46,925 bases of DNA from Promethearchaeota archaeon (GTDB taxonomy: Archaea > Asgardarchaeota > Lokiarchaeia > Sigyniarchaeales > SOKP01), in the NCBI GenBank assembly GCA_018238625.1, contig JABCSY010000020.1, positions 1-46,925 on the forward strand, in the 5' to 3' direction. The translations under genes and the position numbers were made by a program. Positions 40,757 through 46,925 of the stretch are shown in pieces; the stretch's first letter is position 1; the number at the start of each line of letters is the position of its first letter. The notes beneath the pieces were generated by a model that was not told where the DNA came from, searched no databases, and saw only the letters and a program-made list of their open reading frames with translations.

Positions 40757-41198
40757 AAATTTTAAACACCTCTTTTAAATTTAAAATAAACTGCTAAATA
40801 TTAATGAACTTAATCTGAAAATTTGAACCTACTTTTCTGAATCTACAAAATCGATAAAAGATATATGCTCATAAGTGCTTTAGAAAGGTAAGAACATTTT
40901 CCGCCTTTTAAATCCAAAGTTTTAAATTTGGAAAATGTAAAATCTCTAGCTTTTTGAGATTTTTATAGAATTTTCAAATAATAATAATACTACAATACTT
41001 AAAAATATTTATGTTTTTATATCCAGCTCTATTTTTTAATCAATTCACTAAACTGATTTCCATTCTTAATTTTTTATTCTTATTTCTGAAAAAAGTTTTC
41101 GAAATCTATATAACATTAAGAATAGAATCCAAACAAATTGAAAATACTTAAAGTTGTATATCTTTTTTATGATTTTAACTAGATTAACTTCCACATTA
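40757..41198. other. 442-bp gap with two adjacent inverted repeats
   Basis: No ORF is supported. The gap contains ACATTTTCC (40894-40902) paired with GGAAAATGT (40930-40938), and directly next to it AAATCTC (40940-40946) paired with GAGATTT (40956-40962). The first could form a long hairpin that also includes CCAAA/TTTGG. On the minus strand they lie after the aIF1 gene and before the methyltransferase-like gene, so a terminator or a leader element is possible. Confidence 0.45.
40894..40962. repeat. Tandem pair of inverted repeats (9+9 bp and 7+7 bp)
   Basis: Two separate stems sit back to back, separated by one nucleotide: ACATTTTCC/GGAAAATGT with a 27-nt centre and AAATCTC/GAGATTT with a 9-nt centre. 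This is the most structured spot of the gap between aIF1 and the AbiEi-like operon. Confidence 0.5.
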
Positions 41199-41528
41199 TT
41201 AGTCTTCAATTATGATATTTTCTTTGGGAAAACCCTCTTTTATAAGAAATTTCTTTAGTCTAAAGCGGTGATCTCCTTGTAGTTCAATACCATTATCTTT
41301 GAATGTCCCTCCAGATGCACATTTTTTTTTAGCTTTAGTGCTGAGTTCATCTAAATCGATATTGAAATTACCAATAAATTTAATAATTGTAACCTTTTTA
41401 CCCCACCTTCGTTTTTCATTATATATCTTTATTTGTTGATCTTCAGCTTCTAGATTTTCACATATACATAATTCCTTTGGAAAACTACAAACCTTACAAA
41501 TATTTTCATCTTTAATTTCTGTTTTCAC
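41199..41528 (-). CDS. Translation initiation factor aIF1/SUI1
   Basis: This protein of up to 109 residues has an N-terminal zinc-binding lead (CKVCSFPKELCICE, four Cys) and the SUI1 fold: RRWGKKVTIIKFIG, KKCASGGTFKDNGIELQGDH and RFRLKKFLIKEGFPKENI. This is the archaeal/eukaryal eIF1 family, which binds the small ribosomal subunit and governs start-codon accuracy. The longest frame starts at GTG 41528, but that GTG is part of the Shine-Dalgarno AGAGGTGA (41532-41525). The next in-frame initiator-like codon is ATT 41516, 9 nt after GGTG. Bacterial IF3, the functional analogue, is known to start with AUU for autoregulation, so an AUU start here deserves testing. It ends a minus-strand run from TFB. 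Confidence 0.88.
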   Translation of the reverse strand: MKTEIKDENICKVCSFPKELCICENLEAEDQQIKIYNEKRRWGKKVTIIKFIGNFNIDLDELSTKAKKKCASGGTFKDNGIELQGDHRFRLKKFLIKEGFPKENIIIED

Positions 41529-41532
41529 CTCT
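41525..41532 (-). promoter_or_regulatory. Shine-Dalgarno before a possible ATT start (aIF1)
   Basis: AGAGGTGA on the minus strand precedes ATT 41516 by 9 nt, counted from GGTG. The only in-frame NTG is the GTG inside this element. An out-of-frame ATG lies a few bases further downstream. Confidence 0.35.
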
Positions 41533-41548
41533 TTAAAATTTAATTCAA

Positions 41549-41662
41549 TTATAATTTAATAGAAAGGAAATCTTTTTCTTGAACGAGTGTAGGATTATTT
41601 ATATTCATATCTTTTAGTCCATTAATTATATTAATACTAATTCCTATTTCTTGGAAAGTCAT
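41549..41662 (-). CDS. 37-residue ORF resembling a DEAD-box helicase Q motif
   Basis: A complete mini-ORF with its own AGGTGATT (41674-41667, 7 nt before the ATG) encodes FQEIGISINIINGLKDMNIN, then NPTLVQEKDFLSIKL and a stop. This reads like the Q-motif lead of DEAD-box RNA helicases (F-x-x-h-G-h ... h-x-x-h-x-x-h-x-h-x-x-P-T-x-h-Q). The aromatic residue, the PT and the Gln are in place. Nothing of the helicase core follows in any frame before aIF1. It is either a helicase remnant or a small peptide that kept its translation signals. It lies between the metallophosphoesterase and aIF1 genes on the same strand. Confidence 0.6.
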   Translation of the reverse strand: MTFQEIGISINIINGLKDMNINNPTLVQEKDFLSIKL

Positions 41663-41712
41663 TAATAATCACCTTTAGTTTATACTTTTATCCTTGTTAA
41701 TAAATAATTATT

Positions 41713-43767
41713 TTAAACATAATTAACTTGAAATGAAGATAATTTTCCATTTTTGATTATTATCTCTCGATATGCTCCTACTTTCCTAAGTCTTTTGAAG
41801 GATTTTAATCCCAAGGCAGGAGTTTGAACTATGAAGGGACTATATTTTTGAATATTCTTTTTATTTTTACAAATCTCAGAATAATCATCATAAAATACTG
41901 CAATCGATGATTCTTTGTTTTCTTCATCGTTAGAGCTATTTTGTAAACATTTCTTCAATCTATATTCATTTAACATGTGTGTATGACCTGATATTGTAAG
42001 AGTACAATAATCATAACAAAAATTAATCAATTTCTCCCAATTAGTAGAAATCGTTCCATGTTTAATATTAAATTTATCGTCAATACGCGCTTTTTCTCTT
42101 TTTCTCTTTAAACTGTTAAATTTTGATTCTCTGAACTGATCTATTTCTATTCTTATCATTTTTTTAAATTTTTTTTTAATTCGACTTAAAATACCTCGTT
42201 TCTCTCTTGTATTTATAGGAGGTGCATGTAAACAAAGAAAAATTTGAAGTTTTTTATTAAACTTACTCTTAATAATATTATTTAAAAATTTTATTTGCTT
42301 CTGAGTAAGACCTGTTAGAGAGGGCCTTCCTGATATAAAATCTTTCATTTTTTTATAGGAATCCGCCCCTGTATTTAGAAAAATAAATAAAAAATTGCCT
42401 AATTTTAAATAGTAATCTAATGAAGCATTTATTTCTGATAAGTATCCTGTTAATGCTTTTTCACTCTTTAGAATTGCTCTAATTGGAGAAGCTGAATATT
42501 CATCTTTTAATGCTTGAGCTTCAATTTTTTTAAGCCCAATTTTTTTATAAATTCCTCCCCAATTTAAATCATATTGCCAAGGTCGATAATCATGATTCCC
42601 GGGAATGGTAAAGATAGGGCATAAGATTTCTTCCGATTTTTTTATACCTTTTTTATTAGTTTGCTCTATATTTAAGATAATATCTTTGAAAATTTTCCAA
42701 TTACTATTCTCATAAGGAAAAATAGTTTTTTGATTTGATGATATTTTACTAACATTGGTAAAATCTACAATATCTCCTGTAATAATTACAAAATCAATTT
42801 TATTATTGATAACTTTTGTATTTATTTTTTTAACAAATTTTCTAAATAAATTGTTTGGATTAATCAGTCTTTTTTTAAATGAGAGATCAATTTTAAAAAG
42901 AGATTTTCTAATATCATACTTATCATTTGATTTTGGCGGATTAGTTTTTATTTGATTTATTTTTTTGATATTTTTATTCCTAAGATTTCGATACATATTA
43001 TTAATTTTATTAAACATTTCATCATTTCTTTTTGCTATATGTAAATCAGTAGCTTGCACGATATTGATATTACTCCAATCATTTTTTGAAATGACAATCG
43101 CATGATAATTTATTTTTTTATCCAAATTAGAATTTGCAAATAAAATATCAAACATAATGAAATTTCTATTTGATAAAAAGTCTAAAATCTCATCAGTTAA
43201 ATTAAATTCTAAAGTAATTGTATAAAAATATTCTAAATTACCAAACACTTCTAATTTTCTTAAATAATTCTGTGGTTTACAATATTGATCATCAATATAT
43301 ATTGAGTCATTAATCTTTATTGGAGTCGATGATTTTAGGTTTACGATTTTAGTGATTATTGGAGTTCCCCTAAAAGCACGAGGTTTTATTTTCTTTGAAT
43401 CTTTCTTTCTTATTTTTTTAATTCTTACTTGTTTGTTCCCAAATTTATCTAATTCTTCAATTGAAATTTCAAATCCTTTTTCTTTTTTTTTAAATAAGAA
43501 AATAATTTTTAATTTTTTCCATAAACTTTTAATTTTTTCTATTAATCCTCTCTTTTCGAGAAGTTGCTCTAATTTCCACTTATATTCAAAAATAGGTATA
43601 ATTTTTATATTGTCAGTTAATAATTCTTTTACTTTTTTTGGATTCTTTATATGAGTTATGATTAATAAATCTGTTTTAAAGTTTTGCTTAGATAAATTTC
43701 TGCCTATATTCAATATTCTGGGATGTCCAATGTTTGGACTAACCAAAAATAAGCCTTTAGAATTCAT
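41713..43767 (-). CDS. Calcineurin-like metallophosphoesterase with a novel N-terminal domain
   Basis: This protein of about 684 residues carries the full two-metal phosphoesterase set in its C-terminal two thirds: QATDLHIAKRND (DxH), IITGDIVDF (GDxxD), IPGNHDYR (GNHD), LCLHAPP and ISGHTHMLNE (GHTH). A domain of about 240 residues without a recognised family precedes it. It opens with a Rossmann-like start (KGLFLVSPNIGHPRILNIGR) and holds a very basic middle (KKIRKKDSKKIKPRAFRG). Substrates of the family range from nucleotides and nucleic acids to phosphoproteins. No signal peptide is visible. The frame opens at GTG 43785; ATG 43767 is preferred. It follows TFB by 28 nt and belongs to the TFB-aIF1 run. 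Confidence 0.85.
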   Translation of the reverse strand: MNSKGLFLVSPNIGHPRILNIGRNLSKQNFKTDLLIITHIKNPKKVKELLTDNIKIIPIFEYKWKLEQLLEKRGLIEKIKSLWKKLKIIFLFKKKEKGFEISIEELDKFGNKQVRIKKIRKKDSKKIKPRAFRGTPIITKIVNLKSSTPIKINDSIYIDDQYCKPQNYLRKLEVFGNLEYFYTITLEFNLTDEILDFLSNRNFIMFDILFANSNLDKKINYHAIVISKNDWSNINIVQATDLHIAKRNDEMFNKINNMYRNLRNKNIKKINQIKTNPPKSNDKYDIRKSLFKIDLSFKKRLINPNNLFRKFVKKINTKVINNKIDFVIITGDIVDFTNVSKISSNQKTIFPYENSNWKIFKDIILNIEQTNKKGIKKSEEILCPIFTIPGNHDYRPWQYDLNWGGIYKKIGLKKIEAQALKDEYSASPIRAILKSEKALTGYLSEINASLDYYLKLGNFLFIFLNTGADSYKKMKDFISGRPSLTGLTQKQIKFLNNIIKSKFNKKLQIFLCLHAPPINTREKRGILSRIKKKFKKMIRIEIDQFRESKFNSLKRKREKARIDDKFNIKHGTISTNWEKLINFCYDYCTLTISGHTHMLNEYRLKKCLQNSSNDEENKESSIAVFYDDYSEICKNKKNIQKYSPFIVQTPALGLKSFKRLRKVGAYREIIIKNGKLSSFQVNYV

Positions 43768-43795
43768 AATAACAATCACAATCACAATCTTAATT

Positions 43796-44704
43796 TTAAT
43801 TTAATGCTTTTTTAATATCCTTTACTCTAGTTCTTAAAGTCACTTCAGTAATTTTAGAAATATATGAAACTTCAGTTTGGGTCTTTCGGTGCTTAGTAGA
43901 TCTTGCTGCCATATAAATAGCAGAAGCAGCAAATCCTTTTGGATCTTTTCCATTTGTAGAAAGCCCTTTTTTAGAGGATGTTTTGAGTAACCTCAATGCT
44001 TCTTTTTGTATTTTAATAGGAATTTTTAACTTATTTCCAAATCTAAATACCAATTTTTCTGGTGTGATCGGGCGATATCTTAAACCTAATTCGGGTAAAA
44101 CTTCTTTAATTAATATTCCTAAAGAGCGAATAAGCGTTCTTCGAGAAATTATACATACCTCGTTTATTTCTTCCAATAGTATAGGAAGTTCATGAACTCG
44201 AATCGCAGCATATAAGGAAGCTGATACAAAACCATCTATTGATCTACCCATTGTTAATTTCTTTTTTGCAGCTGATATATAAATTCTCCAGGCTGTTTGA
44301 TAAATGTATTCAGGAATATTTAATTTAGAAACAAGTAGCTTCATTTTAGGTTTAGCTTCCCATAAATTTCTTTCTAATCCCGAAGTTAAAGATCTTTGTA
44401 TTTTTGATAAACGTTTGAATAATGGTCTTCTTTTAGTATTAATATTATAACCTTTAGAATCAAGATTATTATTTGAAAGTAGGGTTCTTGGACCAAAATT
44501 TCTCCATTTTACTTGCGTTCTTTTCCTTTTTCTTAATTCCTCAGGTGTGAAAGCTCTTCTCTCTTTTTGAAATAATTGAATACCAAATACCATTCCACAA
44601 TTTAAACATACTAAATTACCATTTCTTAAATCCACACATTGCTTTTCACAACATTGTTCCTTTTTATTTAATCTAGAAAGGCTTTTTTCTTTATAATTAC
44701 TCAT
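43796..44704 (-). CDS. tfb: Transcription initiation factor B (TFB)
   Basis: This 302-residue protein has an N-terminal zinc ribbon (CCEKQC, then CLNCGMVFG), a B-reader/linker (KERRAFTPEELRKRKRTQVK) and two cyclin repeats. Repeat 1 is at about 100-190 (TAWRIYISAAKKKLTMGRSI, then DGFVSASLYAAIRVHELP). Repeat 2 is at about 205-300 (KDPKGFAASAIYMAARSTKH, then RKTQTEVSYISKITEVTLRT). TFB bridges TBP on the promoter and RNA polymerase. The first metal knuckle departs from the usual Cx2C (Cys18/19 and Cys23), and the spacing to the second pair is short. The linker is rich in Arg/Lys. It heads a minus-strand run that includes the phosphoesterase, the Q-motif ORF and aIF1. Confidence 0.93.
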   Translation of the reverse strand: MSNYKEKSLSRLNKKEQCCEKQCVDLRNGNLVCLNCGMVFGIQLFQKERRAFTPEELRKRKRTQVKWRNFGPRTLLSNNNLDSKGYNINTKRRPLFKRLSKIQRSLTSGLERNLWEAKPKMKLLVSKLNIPEYIYQTAWRIYISAAKKKLTMGRSIDGFVSASLYAAIRVHELPILLEEINEVCIISRRTLIRSLGILIKEVLPELGLRYRPITPEKLVFRFGNKLKIPIKIQKEALRLLKTSSKKGLSTNGKDPKGFAASAIYMAARSTKHRKTQTEVSYISKITEVTLRTRVKDIKKALN

Positions 44705-44781
44705 TTTTAACTTTACTAATCTTTTAACTAAAAAATTCAGAGTGATTCGAATTATTTAAAATCACAGCTAACAAAATTTGA

Positions 44782-44806
44782 TGAAAACTTTAGAAATTAG
44801 TTTTCA
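44782..44806. promoter_or_regulatory. Inverted repeat upstream of the TFB gene
   Basis: TGAAAACT-ttagaaatt-AGTTTTCA is a perfect 8-bp inverted repeat. It is 78-102 nt before the TFB start, and a TATA-like CTATATAAA (minus strand, about 44824-44816) lies just upstream of it. It could be an operator for the ArsR-type regulator encoded immediately upstream on the same strand, or a terminator of that gene. Confidence 0.4.
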
Positions 44807-44833
44807 AAACTTTTTTTATATAGAATTTAAAGT

Positions 44834-45187
44834 TCAAAACATATCACTAAAATCTTTAATTGGTTCAAACTCATCTATCAAATTAAACTTTTCAAATTTT
44901 TCCTTTTCTAACTTAAAAATATATGATTGAATTAATGCTAATAGTTTATAAATATCATTATTTTTTGGTTTATAGTATTTAATTTTACCTTTTTTTTCAT
45001 ATTCTATGAGATCGGCATCATATAGTTTTTTTAATTGATGTGAAGCATAACTTTGACTAATGTTCAAAGATGTTTGAATTTTGATTGATGTACTTGGATT
45101 ATCTTTTAAAAATTCTAAAATATTTAATCTTGTAGGATCACTTAGTACTTTGAAGAAATTTGATATTCGTTTTTTCAAGTCTTCCAA
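44834..45187 (-). CDS. ArsR-family winged-helix regulator
   Basis: This 117-residue protein has the ArsR/SmtB-type DNA-binding core: ISNFFKVLSDPTRLNILEFL, then TSIKIQTSLNISQSYASHQL with the recognition helix SQSYASHQL, and KKLYDADLIEYEKKGKIKYY as wing. No cysteine metal site (CxC) is seen, so it may sense something other than a metal. The start is TTG 45187; no ATG is available upstream. It is divergent from the universal stress protein gene (about 200 nt) and precedes TFB by about 130 nt on the same strand. Control of either neighbour is plausible. Confidence 0.85.
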   Translation of the reverse strand: MEDLKKRISNFFKVLSDPTRLNILEFLKDNPSTSIKIQTSLNISQSYASHQLKKLYDADLIEYEKKGKIKYYKPKNNDIYKLLALIQSYIFKLEKEKFEKFNLIDEFEPIKDFSDMF

Positions 45188-45390
45188 ACTTTATAATCGC
45201 CTTATTATCTTATATTAATTCAATCATTCTAAATTTTTTAATAAAAAATTTCAATCTACACTTTAATAAAAGTAATAATATTATATAAATTTATTTATTA
45301 TAATAATTAAATATTGTAAAATCGAAATATTTAAATAAATAGGTACATTATTTATAATTAGAGTTAATTATAATAAAAATTAAAATTTTA

Positions 45391-45397
45391 GAGGTGA
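45391..45397 (+). promoter_or_regulatory. Shine-Dalgarno before a possible ATT start (universal stress protein)
   Basis: GAGGTGA is followed 6 nt after GGTG by in-frame ATT at 45403. Reading ATT as Met gives MYEKILIAMDNS, the classic opening of this family, whereas GTG 45394 lies inside the Shine-Dalgarno. Confidence 0.5.
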
Positions 45398-45936
45398 AAA
45401 AGATTTACGAGAAAATCTTAATTGCAATGGATAATTCAGATGATGCTTTCCGTGCGGCAAGAAGAGTTGTGGAGATTGTAAAAGATCAAAACTCCAAGAG
45501 AAAAATTGCTCAAAATAATAAGCAAGAAGTAAGTATGAAAGTTAAGAATTCACTTGAAGTTGTCGCTTTTCATTCAACAGAACATCGCAAATTGCCTGAG
45601 AAAATTGCTTTATGCGTACCTTCATCATTCGGGCCAAGTTATTCAATTCCATCAGTGGATTATAGAAAACTTCAAGAAGAATATGAACTACATGGTACCA
45701 AAATCTTAAAAAAGATAGAAGAGATCTTTGAAAAAAACCATATTGATATAGAAACACGTTTAATCTCAGATGAAGAACCTGAAGATTACATAGAAAAGGT
45801 AGTGGAAGAGGAAAACTTTGATCTTATAGTTTTAGGCAGTAAAGGCGAACATTCAAAATTAGAACAAATATTTTCAGGTACAATTGCTCAGAAAGTTGTA
45901 AATGATGTACCTTGTGATGTTCTTATTGTTCGATAA
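45394..45936 (+). CDS. Universal stress protein (UspA family)
   Basis: This protein of up to 180 residues has the UspA fold: KILIAMDNSDDAFRAARRVV at the start, a helical middle, ETRLISDEEPEDYIEKVVEE, then FDLIVLGSKGEHSKLEQIFS, GTIAQKVVNDVPCDVLIV. The G-x2-G-x9-G-S/T ATP loop is only partly kept (GSKGEHSKLEQIFSGTIA has both glycines). An insert of about 35 residues (roughly 30-65) follows the first helix. It acts in the cytoplasm in stress tolerance; the details vary widely between members. The coordinates use GTG 45394; the preferred start is ATT 45403 (178th from the end), 6 nt after GGTG of GAGGTG, which matches the family's first residue exactly. Confidence 0.9.
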   Translation: MKKIYEKILIAMDNSDDAFRAARRVVEIVKDQNSKRKIAQNNKQEVSMKVKNSLEVVAFHSTEHRKLPEKIALCVPSSFGPSYSIPSVDYRKLQEEYELHGTKILKKIEEIFEKNHIDIETRLISDEEPEDYIEKVVEEENFDLIVLGSKGEHSKLEQIFSGTIAQKVVNDVPCDVLIVR

Positions 45937-46061
45937 TCATTATTTATATAAATCGTTCGTGCAATTAAAGGAGTTATCTACTATATTTACATTTTTAATT
46001 GAAAAGTCGATATTTTATTATTAGATTTTTCTTTTATTTATAATAAAAAGAATCAATAAGT

Positions 46062-46069
46062 AGGTGATC
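46062..46069 (+). promoter_or_regulatory. Shine-Dalgarno before an ATA start (ATP-cone gene)
   Basis: AGGTGATC matches the expected archaeal anti-Shine-Dalgarno complement (AGGAGGTGATC) over eight bases. The in-frame ATA at 46074 follows 7 nt after GGTG. The stop TGA at 46065 closes the frame upstream, and the first in-frame NTG (TTG 46137) lies inside the conserved domain. Confidence 0.6.
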
Positions 46070-46073
46070 AAAT

Positions 46074-46322
46074 ATAATAAATCTTAAAATTATTAAGAAA
46101 GATGGTTCTGAAGAGGATTTTGATCCAAATAAGATTTTGGAAGTTTGTAAAAAAGCAGGAGCTTCTGAAAGTACATCTAAACAAGTGCTTGATCAGATTG
46201 TTAAAAGATTATTAAAAGTTAAAAGTTCTAAAATAAGGAGGATGGTGAATAAAAATTTAAGAAAGATAGATAAAGAAGCTTTTGATAATTACAGAAAACA
46301 TTATATTAAAGAACCATTTTAA
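46074..46322 (+). CDS. Stand-alone ATP-cone domain protein, ATA start proposed
   Basis: The protein of about 82 residues reads INLKIIKKDGSEEDFDPNKI, then LEVCKKAGASESTSKQVLDQ and further helices, ending FDNYRKHYIKEPF. The opening (I-x-K-x-D-G-x-x-E-x-F-D-x-x-K-I) and the length match one complete ATP-cone, the nucleotide-sensing domain of ribonucleotide reductases and NrdR. Here it stands alone, without zinc ribbon or reductase domain. It may sense ATP/dATP and act on a partner. The start must lie between the TGA at 46065 and the domain; only ATA (46074, 46077) follows the strong Shine-Dalgarno at normal distance. Starting at TTG 46137 would remove the nucleotide-binding lead. Confidence 0.75.
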   Translation: MINLKIIKKDGSEEDFDPNKILEVCKKAGASESTSKQVLDQIVKRLLKVKSSKIRRMVNKNLRKIDKEAFDNYRKHYIKEPF

Positions 46323-46341
46323 GCGTTATGAAACTGATTAA

Positions 46342-46440
46342 AGGATAAAGGAAAAATTACATATTAGCAGTTTTCGGCAATCTATAGGAACTTCTCTGCC
46401 AATTTATACAAATCCTGAAATTTTAGATATCACTAAATAA
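46342..46440 (+). pseudogene. Short coding-like fragment without ATG
   Basis: An open stretch of 32 codons reads KEKLHISSFRQSIGTSLPIY, then TNPEILDITK and a stop. The composition is protein-like, but there is no ATG/GTG start and no recognised family. It lies between the ATP-cone and the Sm-like gene and is probably a gene remnant. Confidence 0.25.
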
Positions 46441-46469
46441 TAAAAATTTAGACAATTGGAGGTGAAAGA

Positions 46470-46730
46470 ATGAAAATGAAATCGATTTTAAAAAATCTGA
46501 AAACTAAAAAGGTTAGCATATTTGTAAGAAATTTAGGGGAATATAGTCAGTTTCGAGGTGTATTAAAAGAAGTTACTGAAGAAATTATTGTATTAATGGC
46601 AAGATATAATAAATTTATTTATATCCCTATATCAGAAATTGTGGTTGTTATAGAAAATGAAGTAAAATCAGAAACTCTAAAAGAAAAATTAGCAAATCCC
46701 ATCACAATAAGTTCTGTTGCTCAGAATTAA
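46470..46730 (+). CDS. Small Sm-like beta-barrel protein (tentative)
   Basis: This 86-residue protein reads KKVSIFVRNLGEYSQFRGVL, then KEVTEEIIVLMARYNKFIYI and PISEIVVVIENE. The pattern of a strand, G/Y turn, F-R-G-V-L, a strand, then (I)YIPISEIVVV is like the Sm1/Sm2 strands of small Lsm or Hfq-type barrels. The Sm family is RNA-binding; other small SH3-like barrels are also possible. The start is well defined: GGAGGTGA (46459-46466) precedes ATG 46470. A C-terminal Ser/Ala tail (ANPITISSVAQN) follows. Confidence 0.5.
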   Translation: MKMKSILKNLKTKKVSIFVRNLGEYSQFRGVLKEVTEEIIVLMARYNKFIYIPISEIVVVIENEVKSETLKEKLANPITISSVAQN

Positions 46731-46741
46731 TTATTGAATAA

Positions 46742-46909
46742 TTTCAGAAAGAAGGGTTAATAAGTGGAAAACACATTGATAAATTCATTAGTGAATATGC
46801 TCACATTTTTTATCATAAAAAAGAGCTAGAATTACTACAGGCAGCTTTAAACTTAAAAAGAAAAAAATTCTTCAACCACTTACTCCTATCTTTCAAGAGC
46901 TTTGATTAG
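46742..46909 (+). other. Open frame without NTG start near the window end
   Basis: A frame open for 55 codons reads ISGKHIDKFISEYAHIFYHK, then KELELLQAALNLKRKKFFNH and a stop. It looks protein-like and helical, but has no ATG, GTG or TTG near its beginning. ATA at 46760 is possible, with only a weak GAAGGG upstream. It may be a gene remnant or another gene with an unusual start; no family is recognised. Confidence 0.25.
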
Positions 46910-46925
46910 TTTTCAAGTTACCTTT

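Overview
The window is an AT-rich stretch of an archaeal chromosome. It encodes a TATA-binding protein, transcription factor B, an aIF1/SUI1 translation factor and a split purS/purQ/purL FGAM synthase. Many genes carry Shine-Dalgarno sequences of the form (G)GAGGTGAT. The mix of archaeal information genes with bacterial-type metabolism (GlmS/GlmM/GlmU, long PurC, an alkyl-DHAP-synthase-like flavoprotein) suggests an Asgard (Lokiarchaeia-like) archaeon. That assignment is inference: no rRNA is present.

Layout. 1-3.9 kb: surface and membrane proteins, including an FG-GAP-repeat receptor-like protein. 4.1-8.1 kb: a PadR-Hsp20 stress pair, two HAD phosphatases and small proteins. 8.3-14.6 kb: purine synthesis (purS-purQ-purL, purC), a MazG-like pyrophosphohydrolase and an alpha/beta hydrolase. 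14.8-20.8 kb: one minus-strand cluster of a flavin oxidase, a CCG-type Fe-S protein and two FGGY sugar/polyol kinases. The C-terminal remnant of a second Fe-S gene is stranded between the kinases, which records a duplication followed by deletion. 20.9-22.4 kb: an all-helical protein of unknown role. 22.7-31.3 kb: an amino-sugar region (phosphohexosamine mutase, GlmS, a NagB-like protein, a beta-helix acyltransferase-like protein, a GlmU-like uridylyltransferase) plus a GH13 enzyme, enough for fructose-6-P to UDP-GlcNAc. 31.5-35.2 kb: a coiled-coil protein, an orphan 2-hydroxyacyl-CoA dehydratase-like subunit and an asparagine-synthetase-like protein lacking the glutaminase cysteine.

35.4-46.9 kb looks different. 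It is richer in Lys/Ile/Asn codons, with small genes, decayed fragments, a 9-bp tandem repeat and several inverted repeats. It carries a concentration of gene-expression factors: TBP, TFB, an RPB9/TFS-type N-terminal zinc ribbon, aIF1, a 37-residue DEAD-box Q-motif ORF, ArsR and winged-helix regulators, and an Sm-like small protein. It also holds an orphan AbiEi-like antitoxin, a peroxiredoxin whose peroxidatic Cys is Ser, a universal stress protein and a stand-alone ATP-cone.

The most unusual observation is here. At least two, and possibly five, genes of this right-hand region have a strong Shine-Dalgarno 6-9 nt before an in-frame ATT or ATA, with no credible ATG/GTG/TTG start. One of the five is the aIF1 gene, whose product family controls start-codon selection. 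A possible reading is an accessory initiation-factor island that uses or tolerates AUU/AUA starts. This is a hypothesis to test, not a demonstrated system.
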